Positions 9,233 through 18,318 are shown, counted from the stretch's first letter. The stretch: 64,000 nucleotides of DNA from Pantoea piersonii (GCF_003612015.1 NZ_RARB01000002.1:373590-437589), one strand, 5' to 3'. Notes: generated by a model from the sequence alone, not told the origin. Numbers and translations are program-made.

Positions 9233-9646
9233 ATGGAGCGATTAACCCAACGCGTCGAGCGGCTTGAGCTGGATACACACCAGATAAAAACCGACCTGGC
9301 GGTATTGACCGAACGCTCGCAGAATTTCGCCACCAGAACGGATGTGGAAGGTTTGCGTGCCGAACAGCTTAAGCTGCGCTGTGAAATGCACGACAGCTTC
9401 GCCCAGACAACCGCCCAGTTTGCCCGTATTGATGAGAAGTTTGTGCGAATCGATGAAAGGTTTGGCCGAATCGATGCAAGGTTTGACCGAATGGATGAGA
9501 AGTTTGAACGGATTGATATGAAGTTTGAACGCGTGGACGAAAAGTTCGATCGTCTCAACGATCGAATTACCTGGACACTGATGGTGCCAGCCACATTAGC
9601 CGTGCTCGGCTGGCTGGCGAAAGAAGTTCTGGTAAAGATGTCATAA
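9233..9646 (+). CDS. Small coiled-coil protein with heptad repeats and a C-terminal membrane anchor
   Basis: 137 aa. Residues 1-60 are helical, with a heptad-like pattern (LTQRVERLELDTHQIKTDLA). Residues about 63-111 are tandem 7-residue units of the form R-[IMV]-D-x-[KR]-F-x, encoded by a 21-bp repeat. A final hydrophobic helix (WTLMVPATLAVLGWLAKEVL) should sit in the inner membrane. The layout resembles XhlA/Bdr-like small anchored coiled coils, but no function can be assigned. GGAGG with a 7-base spacer supports ATG 9233; an upstream in-frame ATG at 9155 would add a 26-residue Pro-rich leader unlike the rest. A terminator follows directly. Confidence 0.7.
   Translation: MERLTQRVERLELDTHQIKTDLAVLTERSQNFATRTDVEGLRAEQLKLRCEMHDSFAQTTAQFARIDEKFVRIDERFGRIDARFDRMDEKFERIDMKFERVDEKFDRLNDRITWTLMVPATLAVLGWLAKEVLVKMS
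9422..9568 (+). repeat. Seven tandem 21-bp units inside the coiled-coil gene
   Basis: Units begin at 9422, 9443, 9464, 9485, 9506, 9527 and 9548, and the last is degenerate. The consensus is roughly GAnCGAATCGATGnAAAGTTT. Each unit encodes one heptad, so copy number could change without shifting the frame. Confidence 0.85.
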
Positions 9647-9657
9647 CAGGGTTAAAC

Positions 9658-9692
9658 AGCACGGGGCATTCCCCCGTGCTTTATTTGTTTTT
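9658..9692 (+). terminator. Rho-independent terminator after the coiled-coil gene
   Basis: A 9-bp perfect stem (AGCACGGGG 9658-9666 / CCCCGTGCT 9672-9680) with a 5-base loop is followed by TTATTTGTTTTT. It reaches the stop codon of the convergent amn gene. Confidence 0.85.
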
Positions 9693-11145
9693 AACGGAAC
9701 GGCGGCTCGTTAAAGGTTCGCAGTTTACGTGAGTGCAGCTTATCTCCTTCGGCGCGCAGCAGCTCTACCGCGCAAATACCGATCTGCAAATGCTCTGAAA
9801 TCGCCCCTTCATAAAAACGGTTCGCCTGGCCCGGCAGTTTAATTTCGCCGTGCAGCGGCTTGTCCGATACGCAGAGTAGCGTGCCGTAAGGTACACGGAA
9901 ACGATAGCCCTGTGCGGCAATGGTGGCGCTCTCCATATCCACCGCCACTGCGCGGCTCAGGTTAAAGCGCAGCGCCGAAGCGGAGTAACGTAACTCCCAG
10001 TTGCGATCGTCCGTGGTGACGACGGTGCCGGTACGCAGGCGCTGCTTGACCTCTTCTCCTGGCATATTGCTTACTGCTTTGGTGGCGTCATAGAGCGCGC
10101 GCTGAACTTCCGCAATGCTCGGAACGGGAATATCGGGCGGCAGGACGCTGTCGAGCACATGGTCGTCGCGCAGATAGGCGTGCGCCAGCACATAATCGCC
10201 AATGCTCTGGCTTTCACGCAGACCACCGCAGTGGCCGATCATCAGCCAGGCGTGCGGCCGCATTACGGCCAGGTGATCGCAGATGGTTTTAGCATTTGAC
10301 GGGCCGACGCCGATATTAACCAGCGTAATGCCGCGTCGGTTAGGAGAGGTGAGATGCCAGGCTGGCATCTGGTGTTTTTTCCACGCCAGATCCAGCATCG
10401 CCGCGTCGCTGTCCGCCGTATCGGCAGTGATAATCGCGCCGCCTGCGCAGGCCAGACTGTCATAGTCGCTGGCGGGATCGCGCACCTGCTCCGTAGCCCA
10501 GCGCACAAACTCATCCACATAGCGCGTGTAGTTAGTAAACAGCACAAAAGGCTGGAAATGCTCGACCGAGGTGCCGGTGTAGTGGCGCAGGCGCGCCAGC
10601 GAGAAGTCGGTGCGTAATGCGTCGAAGTGCGAGAGGGGGAAAATAGCGTCCGGGTTAAACAGGCCGTCGGCGGTTTCATCGCCAATCTGCGACAGCTCGG
10701 TGGTGGGAAAATGGCGGGCGATGCTGGCGCTCATGGTGCGATCCAGCGACAGATCGGAGCCATCAATCACGTAAGGATAGGGGATCTCCTGGCTGGATGG
10801 ACCGACCTGGATCTCCACCTCATACTCTTTTTCCAGCATCGCCAGCTGTTCGCTGAGATAGTGGCGCAGCAGCGCCGGACGCGTGATGGTGGTGCTGTAG
10901 CTGCCCGTATGGGTAAAGCGGCCCCAGGCTCGCGTGCGGTTTTGCTGCGGGCCTTCACCGCGCCAGGTGATGCGCAGTTCAGGATAGACAAACAGTCCCT
11001 GGCGACGCGCTTCCTTCTCGGGCAGCGTACCCTGTTCCGTATAGGTTTTTATCGCAGCGCGCAGCGCGTTCACCGCACCCTCATACAGACGCTCCAGTTC
11101 ATCCAGCGCCTGCTGGCGGGTAAGGCCGTTCCGTTGTGTAGGCAT
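9691..11145 (-). CDS. amn: AMP nucleosidase
   Basis: 484 aa, the same length as E. coli Amn and very similar throughout (for example FGRFTHTGSYSTTITRP, VLFTNYTRYVDEFVRWA, MIGHCGGLRESQSIGDYVLA). It hydrolyses AMP to adenine and ribose 5-phosphate and is used in purine salvage and control of the AMP pool. The N-terminal domain is regulatory; the C-terminal half has the nucleoside-phosphorylase fold with the VDMESATIA nucleoside-binding region. ATG 11145 has AGGAG upstream and matches the family start; a longer in-frame start at 11178 is less likely. The amn / yeeO / tRNA-Asn neighbourhood matches E. coli. Confidence 0.97.
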   Translation of the reverse strand: MPTQRNGLTRQQALDELERLYEGAVNALRAAIKTYTEQGTLPEKEARRQGLFVYPELRITWRGEGPQQNRTRAWGRFTHTGSYSTTITRPALLRHYLSEQLAMLEKEYEVEIQVGPSSQEIPYPYVIDGSDLSLDRTMSASIARHFPTTELSQIGDETADGLFNPDAIFPLSHFDALRTDFSLARLRHYTGTSVEHFQPFVLFTNYTRYVDEFVRWATEQVRDPASDYDSLACAGGAIITADTADSDAAMLDLAWKKHQMPAWHLTSPNRRGITLVNIGVGPSNAKTICDHLAVMRPHAWLMIGHCGGLRESQSIGDYVLAHAYLRDDHVLDSVLPPDIPVPSIAEVQRALYDATKAVSNMPGEEVKQRLRTGTVVTTDDRNWELRYSASALRFNLSRAVAVDMESATIAAQGYRFRVPYGTLLCVSDKPLHGEIKLPGQANRFYEGAISEHLQIGICAVELLRAEGDKLHSRKLRTFNEPPFR

Positions 11146-11232
11146 AAGCTCTCCTGATAATAAGCGATCTTTCCCCACAGCTTAGCGGGTTTACCGCCGC
11201 CGCAAAGCAAGAATCTGTGATCGAACGCATTA

Positions 11233-11249
11233 TGCACCAACAGGGTGCT
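11233..11249. promoter_or_regulatory. NtrC-type enhancer site
   Basis: TGCACCAACAGGGTGCT holds GCAC-N7-GTGC, the exact dyad of NtrC sites such as those at glnA. It lies about 140 bp upstream of the expected start of the sigma54 promoter at 11357-11372, a normal enhancer distance. It was called by eye. Confidence 0.6.
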
Positions 11250-11356
11250 GGCGTGTTGCCAATCCCCGCCTACGTTTAATGAATCAGAAGGTGACGTCGT
11301 GCGCTGTCGCTGGCGTTGCCACCTTCCTTTTGGCAAAACCTCGCTATCGGTTTTTC

Positions 11357-11372
11357 TGGCGAGATTCTTGCT
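11357..11372 (+). promoter_or_regulatory. Sigma54 (-24/-12) promoter of the amino-acid ABC operon
   Basis: TGGCGAGATTCTTGCT matches the consensus TGGCACGNNNNTTGCW at TGGC, G7, TTGC and the final W, with the invariant GG and GC correctly spaced. Transcription should begin near 11383, leaving a leader of about 105 nt before the binding-protein ATG at 11489. With the NtrC site it predicts induction under nitrogen limitation. Confidence 0.65.
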
Positions 11373-11488
11373 TGCAACAGATAGCGGCTCTTATCGCCGC
11401 GCATAGCTTCCTGAACCTGATAAACACCTTCACCACTCCTGCATCGTGGTCTGGCAAACGCAAACTAACTGTGTTGAGGATAGACAGC

Positions 11489-12604
11489 ATGTCTCAGAAA
11501 CTGATCAAGTTGTCATTAAACGTCGTGATTGCAGGCTATTTCAGCGCTGCGCTCAGTGCGCAGGCAGATATAAAAATCGGCGTCGCCGGGCCGTTCTCTG
11601 GCCCCAACGCCACCTACGGCGCGCAGTACTGGAAAGGGGCGTTGCAGGCGGCGGAAGATATTAACGCGGCGGGGGGCGTTAACGGCGAGAAGATCGTGCT
11701 GGTGCAGGGCGACGACGCCTGCGAACCCAAACAGGCGGTCGCCGTAGCGAACCGCCTTGTGGATCAGGATAAAGTGATGGCGGTCGTCGGCCATTTTTGC
11801 TCTTCCAGCACCATGCCCGCATCGGAGGTCTATGACGACGCGGGCGTCCTGTCAATCACCCCAGGCTCCACCAACCCGCAAATTACCGAACGCGGCATGA
11901 AAACCCTGTTCCGCATGTGCGGACGCGATGATCAGCAGGGAGCCATCGCCGCCAACTTTATGATCGATAAGCTGAAGGCGAAAAAGGTCGCGGTAATCCA
12001 CGATAAAGATACCTACGGTCAGGGGCTGGCGGACGCCACCAAAGCGGCGTTGGAGAAGCGCGGCGTAAAAGAGGTGATGTATGAGGGCCTGTCGCGCGGC
12101 GAGAAAGATTTTAATGCCCTGGTAACGAAGATCGCCCAGGCGAATCCCGATGTCGTCTATTTCGGCGGCTGCCATCCGGAAGCGGGCCCGCTGGTGCGCC
12201 AGATGCGCGAGCAGGGCGTAAAAGCTAACTTCTTCTCCGGCGACTGCATCGTTACAGAAGAGCTGGTTACCGCTGCGGGCGGGCCGCAGTATACCAACGG
12301 CATCTATATGACCTTTGGCAATGACCCACGTCAGATCCCCGACGGTAAAGCGGTGATTGATAAATTCCGCAAAGGCGGTTTCGAACCGGAAGGCTATACC
12401 CTCTACGCCTACGCCTCTATTCAGGCGCTGGCCGCCGCCTACCAGGGCGCCGGAAAAGATAATGCGAAGGCCAGCGAATGGCTGAAATCACACGATGTTC
12501 CCACCGTGATGGGTAAAAAAGCCTGGGACGGCAAGGGCGATTTAAAAGTGTCCGATTACGTCATCTATCAGTGGGACGATAAAGGCAAATACCACCAGCG
12601 GTAA
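11489..12604 (+). CDS. Periplasmic binding protein of a branched-chain-amino-acid-type ABC transporter (LivJ/LivK family)
   Basis: 371 aa. The signal peptide ends near ALSAQA before DIKIGVAGPFSGP. The LivJ hallmarks are present: ALQAAEDINAAGG, QGDDACEPKQAVAVANRLV, GHFCSSSTMPASEVY and a KGDLKVSDYV tail. It captures the substrate for the LivHMGF-type importer that follows. ATG 11489 has GAGGA upstream; the frame also runs back to 11279 without an RBS or signal peptide. It is the first gene of the operon behind the sigma54 promoter. The family also includes urea and amide binders, so leucine-type specificity is likely but not proven. Confidence 0.9.
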   Translation: MSQKLIKLSLNVVIAGYFSAALSAQADIKIGVAGPFSGPNATYGAQYWKGALQAAEDINAAGGVNGEKIVLVQGDDACEPKQAVAVANRLVDQDKVMAVVGHFCSSSTMPASEVYDDAGVLSITPGSTNPQITERGMKTLFRMCGRDDQQGAIAANFMIDKLKAKKVAVIHDKDTYGQGLADATKAALEKRGVKEVMYEGLSRGEKDFNALVTKIAQANPDVVYFGGCHPEAGPLVRQMREQGVKANFFSGDCIVTEELVTAAGGPQYTNGIYMTFGNDPRQIPDGKAVIDKFRKGGFEPEGYTLYAYASIQALAAAYQGAGKDNAKASEWLKSHDVPTVMGKKAWDGKGDLKVSDYVIYQWDDKGKYHQR

Positions 12605-12687
12605 GCCTGAGCCCGCCCTGCATGTCTCAGGGCGTTTCCTGTCCGGGTCGCCCGGTTGCGCGGCCCGCTTTGCGCAGAGACTTCGTT

Positions 12688-13602
12688 ATGGACGCCTTCT
12701 TACTTCAGCAACTGATTAACGGGCTGACGCTGGGCGCAGTATATGGCCTGATCGCGATCGGCTACACCATGGTGTACGGCATTATCGGCATGATTAATTT
12801 CGCGCACGGCGAGGTTTATATGATCTCCGCCTACCTCTGCGCTATCGGCCTGGCGCTGCTTTCGTTTTTCGGCGTGCACTCTTTCCCGCTGCTGATTTTC
12901 GGTACCTTGCTGTTCACCGTTGTGGTGACGGCGGTATACGGCTGGACCATTGAGCGCATCGCCTATCGGCCGCTGCGCCACTCGACGCGGCTGGCGCCGC
13001 TGATCTCCGCCATCGGCATGTCTCTGATTTTACAGAACTATGTCCAGCTGAGCCAGGGACCCAATCAGCAGGGCGTGCCGACGCTGCTTACCGGCGTGCT
13101 GCGCGTCGAGTTTGACGGCGGGCTGGTGCAGATCACCTGGACTAAGGTCTTTATCCTCGCTGCCGCCTTCTGCGGCATGGCGCTGCTCACCTGGATTATT
13201 CAGTACACGCGCCTTGGCCGTATCTGTCGCGCGGTGCAGCAGGACCGGCGAATGGCGGCTATCCTCGGCATTAATACCGACCGCGTGATATCGCTGGTCT
13301 TTGTGATCGGCGCGGCGATGGCCGGACTGGCAGGCGTGCTGGTCACGATGAACTACGGCACTTTCGATTTTTACGCCGGGTTTATCATCGGCATCAAGGC
13401 GTTTACCGCTGCGGTGCTGGGCGGTATCGGGTCGCTGCCCGGTGCCATGCTGGGCGGGCTGCTGCTCGGCGTGGCGGAAGCGCAGTTCGCCGGGCTGGTA
13501 AATTCCGACTACAAAGACGTTTTCTCATTCGCGCTGCTGGTGGTGATCCTTATCTTCCGCCCGCAGGGACTGCTTGGCCGTCCGCTGGTTGCGAAAGTGT
13601 GA
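12688..13602 (+). CDS. livH: Branched-chain amino acid ABC transporter permease LivH
   Basis: 304 aa (E. coli LivH 308). Polytopic membrane protein with the LivH signatures LINGLTLGAVYGLIAIGYTM near the N-terminus, YRPLRHSTRLAPLISAIGMS, and the KAFTAAVLGGIGSLPGAMLG coupling loop near residue 235. The ATG at 12688 gives the family N-terminus; its RBS (GAGA) is weak, suggesting partly coupled translation. It pairs with LivM as the heterodimeric channel. Confidence 0.93.
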   Translation: MDAFLLQQLINGLTLGAVYGLIAIGYTMVYGIIGMINFAHGEVYMISAYLCAIGLALLSFFGVHSFPLLIFGTLLFTVVVTAVYGWTIERIAYRPLRHSTRLAPLISAIGMSLILQNYVQLSQGPNQQGVPTLLTGVLRVEFDGGLVQITWTKVFILAAAFCGMALLTWIIQYTRLGRICRAVQQDRRMAAILGINTDRVISLVFVIGAAMAGLAGVLVTMNYGTFDFYAGFIIGIKAFTAAVLGGIGSLPGAMLGGLLLGVAEAQFAGLVNSDYKDVFSFALLVVILIFRPQGLLGRPLVAKV

Positions 13603-13609
13603 GGGCGCG

Positions 13610-14887
13610 ATGATGAATAACGCGGTAAATGTGCGCCATGCGCTGCGCGATACCCTGCTGGCCGGGCTGGTTGCGCTGGTGGTTTTCGGGCCGATCGTCG
13701 GCGTGGTGCTGAAGGGCTATGCCTTTGACCTGGCGCCAGCGCGCGTGGCGCTGCTGGTGGCTGTAGTGATGGCGGGACGGCTGCTGCTCAGCCTCTTTTT
13801 GCAAACCGGGCGCGGAAGGGCGCTGCTGCGCCGCTTCGAGGGCGCGGACGACGGCGTCTACGTGCGTGAGCCGGGCTACCGCTCACGGCTGCGCTGGATC
13901 CTGCCGCTGCTGCTGGCGGTGGCGTTGCTGTTCCCCTTTCTCGCCAGCAAGTATCTGCTGACCGTGGCGATCCTGGGGCTGATCTATGTGCTGCTGGGAC
14001 TGGGGCTGAATATTGTGGTGGGGCTGGCGGGGCTGCTCGATCTCGGTTACGTGGCGTTTTACGCCATTGGCGCTTATGGGCTGGCGCTCGGCTATCAGTA
14101 TCTCGGCCTGGGATTCTGGAGCATGCTGCCGCTGGCCGCGCTGCTGGCCGCCTTCGCCGGGGCGCTGCTTGGCTTTCCGGTGCTGCGCATGCACGGCGAC
14201 TACCTGGCGATTGTTACGCTCGGTTTCGGCGAGATTATCCGGCTGGTGCTGACCAACTGGCTGAGCTTCACCGGCGGACCAAACGGCGTTTCCGTGCCGT
14301 CGCCGACCTTTCTCGGGCTGGAGTTCGGCCGACGCGCGCGCGAAGGCGGCGTGCCTTATCATGAGTTCTTCCACCTCGACTACAACCCCAATATGAAGTT
14401 CATCTTTCTCTATGTGGTGCTGGTTCTGGTGGTGGCGCTGGTGCTGTTTATCAAACACCGCCTGACGCGCATGCCGGTCGGGCGCGCCTGGGAAGCGCTG
14501 CGGGAAGATGAGATCGCCTGCCGCGCGATGGGGTTAAACCATGTGCTGGTAAAACTTTCAGCCTTTATGCTCGGCGCCTCGACGGCAGGCATCGCGGGCG
14601 TGTTTTTCGCCAGCTATCAGGGGTTCGTCAATCCCACCTCGTTTACCTTTTTCGAGTCGGCGCTGATCCTCGCCATAGTGGTGCTGGGAGGAATGGGGTC
14701 GACCCTCGGCGTCGTGCTGGCAGCTTTTGTGCTGACGGTCGCGCCGGAGTTGCTGCGCAGTTTCGCCGAATACCGCGTGCTGCTGTTCGGAATGCTGATG
14801 GTGGTGATGATGATCTGGCGGCCGCGCGGGCTGGTGCGCACCAGCCGCGTCGGGGTAATGCCGCGTAAAGGAGTCCGCCATGAGTGA
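13610..14887 (+). CDS. livM: Branched-chain amino acid ABC transporter permease LivM
   Basis: 425 aa, the same length as E. coli LivM. An N-terminal extension of about 90 residues precedes the core, which has GLGLNIVVGLAGLLDLGYVAF, the LTNWLSFTGGPNGVSVP periplasmic segment and a coupling region near FFESALILAIVVLGGMGSTL. It starts at ATGATG 13610, 7 bp after the livH stop, and its stop overlaps the livG start by 8 bases. Confidence 0.95.
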   Translation: MMNNAVNVRHALRDTLLAGLVALVVFGPIVGVVLKGYAFDLAPARVALLVAVVMAGRLLLSLFLQTGRGRALLRRFEGADDGVYVREPGYRSRLRWILPLLLAVALLFPFLASKYLLTVAILGLIYVLLGLGLNIVVGLAGLLDLGYVAFYAIGAYGLALGYQYLGLGFWSMLPLAALLAAFAGALLGFPVLRMHGDYLAIVTLGFGEIIRLVLTNWLSFTGGPNGVSVPSPTFLGLEFGRRAREGGVPYHEFFHLDYNPNMKFIFLYVVLVLVVALVLFIKHRLTRMPVGRAWEALREDEIACRAMGLNHVLVKLSAFMLGASTAGIAGVFFASYQGFVNPTSFTFFESALILAIVVLGGMGSTLGVVLAAFVLTVAPELLRSFAEYRVLLFGMLMVVMMIWRPRGLVRTSRVGVMPRKGVRHE

Positions 14888-15755
14888 CGCTATCCTGCAG
14901 GTCGACCATCTGATGATGCGCTTCGGCGGCATCAGAGCGCTTAACGACGTCAGCCTGCGCGTACAGCGCGGCTCGGTCACCTCGCTTATCGGCCCCAACG
15001 GCGCGGGAAAAACCACGGTGTTTAACTGCCTGACCGGCTTCTACCGCGCCAGCGGCGGACGCATTCTGCTCAATGCACAGGCGCGCAGCACGGATGTGAT
15101 TCAAATCCTTGGACAAAAAATCCAGCCGCAGGACTGGCTGCGGCCAGCGCGGCTGGGATCGCGCCTCTGGTACAAAATGTTCGGCGGCGCGCACCTGGTG
15201 AATCGCGCTGGCCTGGCGCGTACCTTTCAGAATATCCGGCTGTTCCGCGACATGTCGGTGATTGAGAACCTGCTGGTGGCGCAGCATATGCTGGCGAACC
15301 GCAATCTGCTGGCGGGCATTTTCAATACGCGCGGCTATCGCGAGGCGGAGAGTCGCGCGCTCGATCGCGCCTTTTACTGGCTGGAGACGGTGGATCTCGT
15401 GCCCGCCGCTAACCGGCTGGCCGGTACGCTCTCCTATGGTCAGCAACGGCGGCTGGAGATTGCGCGCGCCATGTGCACCCAGCCGGAGCTTATCTGCCTT
15501 GATGAACCGGCGGCGGGCCTCAATCCCGTGGAAACCGAGACGCTGAGCGCGATTCTGCATCGCCTGCGCGCCGATCACCGTATCAGCGTGTTGCTGATTG
15601 AACACGATATGCCGATGGTGATGGCGATTTCCGACCATATCGTGGTGCTCGATCACGGCGACGTTATCGCCCAGGGCGCGCCGCGCCAGATCCAGCAGGA
15701 CCCGCGCGTTATCGCCGCCTACCTTGGCGCAGAGGAGGAGGATCTTCATGGCTGA
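14880..15755 (+). CDS. livG: Branched-chain amino acid ABC transporter ATPase LivG
   Basis: 291 aa. Walker A GPNGAGKTT is at about residues 38-46, the signature is LSYGQQRRLEIARAM, and Walker B is LICLDEPAAGLNP with the H-loop in EHDMP. It is about 35 residues longer than E. coli LivG because of an inserted segment around residues 65-100 (between GRILLNAQ and LVNRAGLARTFQN), seen in many LivG homologues. ATG overlaps the end of livM and the stop overlaps livF, so translation is probably coupled. Confidence 0.94.
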   Translation: MSDAILQVDHLMMRFGGIRALNDVSLRVQRGSVTSLIGPNGAGKTTVFNCLTGFYRASGGRILLNAQARSTDVIQILGQKIQPQDWLRPARLGSRLWYKMFGGAHLVNRAGLARTFQNIRLFRDMSVIENLLVAQHMLANRNLLAGIFNTRGYREAESRALDRAFYWLETVDLVPAANRLAGTLSYGQQRRLEIARAMCTQPELICLDEPAAGLNPVETETLSAILHRLRADHRISVLLIEHDMPMVMAISDHIVVLDHGDVIAQGAPRQIQQDPRVIAAYLGAEEEDLHG

Positions 15756-16497
15756 GCCTATGCTGAAGTTTGACGCGGTGGATCTCTATTACGGTCCGGT
15801 GCAGGCGCTGAAAAAGGTGTCGCTGAGCGTGCAGACCGGGGAAACCGTGGCGCTGATCGGCGCTAACGGCGCGGGAAAATCGACGCTGCTGATGTCGATT
15901 TTTGGTCAGCCGCGTATCGCGCAGGGCGAAATCTACTTTCAGGGAGAGCCCATCAGTCAGCGTTCAACGCATTTTATCGCCGCCAGCGGCATCGCTCAGG
16001 CGCCGGAAGGCAGGCGAATCTTTGCCGATATGACGGTTGAAGAGAATTTGCAAATGGGCACCATCGCCATCGGCAGCGCGCATCAGAAAGACGATCTGGC
16101 GCGGATGTATGTGCTTTTTCCGCGTCTGCTTGAGCGGCGCAAACAGCGGGCGATGACCCTTTCCGGCGGCGAGCAGCAGATGCTGGCGATCGCTCGCGCG
16201 CTGATGAGTCGTCCCAGGCTGCTGCTGCTCGACGAGCCGAGCCTCGGGCTGGCGCCGCTTGTGGTGAAGCAGATTTTCGCCATCCTGCGTGAGCTGACGC
16301 AGCAGGGCATGACGCTGTTTCTCGTCGAGCAAAACGCCCGTCATGCGCTGGCAATCGCCGATCGCGGCTATGTGATGGCGAACGGCGAGATCCGTCTCAG
16401 CGGCAGCGGCCGGGAGCTGCTTGATAATGAAGAGGTGCGCAGCGCCTATCTGGGCGGTACGGCAGCCGCTGCGGTGAAAGGCGATAAAAGATTGTAA
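15748..16497 (+). CDS. livF: Branched-chain amino acid ABC transporter ATPase LivF
   Basis: 249 aa. Walker A GANGAGKST, signature LSGGEQQMLAIARAL, Walker B LLLLDEPSLGLAP. It forms the ATPase heterodimer with LivG. ATG 15748 lies 8 bases inside the end of livG and has GAGGAGGAGGA upstream; the earlier start at 15724 has no comparable RBS. Last gene of the operon. Confidence 0.95.
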   Translation: MAEPMLKFDAVDLYYGPVQALKKVSLSVQTGETVALIGANGAGKSTLLMSIFGQPRIAQGEIYFQGEPISQRSTHFIAASGIAQAPEGRRIFADMTVEENLQMGTIAIGSAHQKDDLARMYVLFPRLLERRKQRAMTLSGGEQQMLAIARALMSRPRLLLLDEPSLGLAPLVVKQIFAILRELTQQGMTLFLVEQNARHALAIADRGYVMANGEIRLSGSGRELLDNEEVRSAYLGGTAAAAVKGDKRL

Positions 16498-16616
16498 TAA
16501 TGATTGAAAAGTCAGGGAAACGCTTTGCATAAATAGTTAAGCGGACCCATCATTATAACTCCTGTCCAATCTGTTCTGATTTGGTTATTCCCTTGCAAAA
16601 TCCTGGCGTAGCAGTG

Positions 16617-18026
16617 ATGCAGGCGATAAAGCGCACGGCGTGGTATCCCAAACGCCGCTTTTATCGCACGCTGTTCTGGCGTGAGATCACGCCACTGGCG
16701 GTGCCCATCTTTATCGAAAACCTGTGCGTAATGCTGATGGGCGTATTAAGCACTTTTCTGGTGAGCTGGCTGGGCAAAGAGGCGATGGCGGGCGTGGGGC
16801 TGGCAGACAGCTTCAACATTATCATCATCTCTTTTTTCGCCGCTATCGATCTCGGCACCACGGTGGTGGTCGCCTTCAGCCTGGCGAAGCGCAACGGTAA
16901 GCGAGCCCGTGCCGCCACGCGCCAGTCGCTGGCGCTGATGACGGTGCTGTCGCTGGTGCTGGTGTTCGCCATTGAGCTGTGGGGACATCTGATTATCGAT
17001 CTCATCGCCGGCGGCGCGGAACCCAAAGTCAAAGAGCTGGCGCTGAGCTATCTGCAGACCTCGGCGTGGAGCTATCCGGCAGCGGCGATCGCGCTTATCG
17101 GCAGCGGCGCGCTGCGCGGGGCAGGGAACACCAAAATCCCGATGCTGATCAACGGCGGGATGAATATCCTGAATATCGTTATCAGTAGCGTATTAATCTA
17201 CGGCGCCTTCTCCTGGGAGGGGCTGGGATTTGTCGGCGCCGGGCTGGGGCTAACCATCTCGCGCTATATCGGCGCAATCGGCGTGATTTACGTGCTGATG
17301 ATCGGCTTTAATGCCTCGCTGAAGATCAGCCTGCCGAGCTATTTCCGCCGCTGGGATTTCAAAATCCTGATGGAGGTGCTGGGCATCGGCGTGCCGGCGA
17401 GCATTGAATCGGTGCTGTTTAACGGCGGCAAACTGCTGACTCAGGTGTTTGTCGCAGGCATGGGCACCGACGCCATTGCGGGCAACTTTATCGCCTTTTC
17501 CATCGCCTCGCTGATTAACCTGCCGGGCAACGCGCTGGGATCGGCTTCCACCATTATTACTGGCACCCGGCTGGGGCGTAACCAGGTCTATCAGGCGGAA
17601 CGGCAAATCCGGCATGTTTTCTGGCTGGCGAGCCTCTGTCTGTGCGCGCTGGCGTTTCTTACCGTGCCGCTCTCCGGCCTGCTGGCGCGTTTCTATACGC
17701 GCGACCCTGACGTTATCAGCGTAACGCAGCATCTTATCTGGCTTAACGCCGCCTTTATGCCGATCTGGGCGGCCTCCTGGGTGCTGCCGGCGGGCCTGAA
17801 AGGCGCGCGCGACGCGCGTTACACCATGTACGTCTCTATGTTCAGCATGTGGGGCGCGCGCGTAGTGGTGGGCTATGTGCTGGGGATTATGCTCGGCATG
17901 GGCGTGGTGGGCGTCTGGCTCGGCATGTTCCTGGACTGGGCGGTGCGCGGCGCCTGCTTCTGGTGGCGGCTGAAGAGCGGCAAGTGGCTGGATAATTACC
18001 GGAAAATGGTGGCGAAGCAGCAGTAG
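16617..18026 (+). CDS. yeeO: MATE-family efflux transporter, YeeO-like
   Basis: 469 aa with about 12 membrane helices in two pseudo-symmetric halves. PLAVPIFIENLCVMLMGVLS and ALRGAGNTKIPM are MATE signatures. The family exports drugs, flavins or peptides using ion gradients; E. coli YeeO lies next to amn and tRNA-Asn genes, as here, which supports orthology. The ATG at 16617 has a poor RBS; an in-frame TTG at 16581 would add 12 residues, so the start is uncertain. Shorter than E. coli YeeO (about 547 aa as annotated there). Confidence 0.85.
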   Translation: MQAIKRTAWYPKRRFYRTLFWREITPLAVPIFIENLCVMLMGVLSTFLVSWLGKEAMAGVGLADSFNIIIISFFAAIDLGTTVVVAFSLAKRNGKRARAATRQSLALMTVLSLVLVFAIELWGHLIIDLIAGGAEPKVKELALSYLQTSAWSYPAAAIALIGSGALRGAGNTKIPMLINGGMNILNIVISSVLIYGAFSWEGLGFVGAGLGLTISRYIGAIGVIYVLMIGFNASLKISLPSYFRRWDFKILMEVLGIGVPASIESVLFNGGKLLTQVFVAGMGTDAIAGNFIAFSIASLINLPGNALGSASTIITGTRLGRNQVYQAERQIRHVFWLASLCLCALAFLTVPLSGLLARFYTRDPDVISVTQHLIWLNAAFMPIWAASWVLPAGLKGARDARYTMYVSMFSMWGARVVVGYVLGIMLGMGVVGVWLGMFLDWAVRGACFWWRLKSGKWLDNYRKMVAKQQ

Positions 18027-18147
18027 CGCCATGCCGGCTCGCACGCCGCGGTTAGCTGTTTTTCAGCAATAAACTGCAGAAATTGATGGTTCAGCTATGA
18101 CAGCGATCGGGCTTTACTAAGGCTCTGACTTGATAAGGGCGAACCAG

Positions 18148-18318
18148 ATGAAAAGATTGCTGCAGCTGTGGAAAAACCGTTTCGAGGCTAATGCCGACCG
18201 TCGGCGCGACGAACGTGACGAAAGCGAGGCCAGTCTGGAGCTTGAGCTGCTCATCCCCGTCAGCCAGCTCTATGGCTTCGAATATTATCCTGCGGTGCAT
18301 CGCTACCATGAAAAATAG
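18148..18318 (+). CDS. Small protein of unknown function
   Basis: 56 aa: a basic amphipathic N-terminus (MKRLLQLWKNRFE), a highly charged middle (ADRRRDERDESEASLELE) and an aromatic tail (YGFEYYPAVHRYHEK). It is bounded by a clear terminator just downstream, which supports a real transcription unit. The RBS is weak (AAGGGCG). No family recognised. Confidence 0.45.
   Translation: MKRLLQLWKNRFEANADRRRDERDESEASLELELLIPVSQLYGFEYYPAVHRYHEK

Noticed and set aside
9422..9568. CRISPR-like array from regularly spaced 21-bp repeats
   Set aside because: Repeats are contiguous, without spacers, and encode protein heptads; no cas genes.
11335..11350. Second sigma54-like element TGGCAAAACCTCGCTA
   Set aside because: GG and GC are one base too close together and the TTGC block is missing.
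14643..15749. 368-residue minus-strand frame over livM/livG
   Set aside because: Shadow of intact liv genes.
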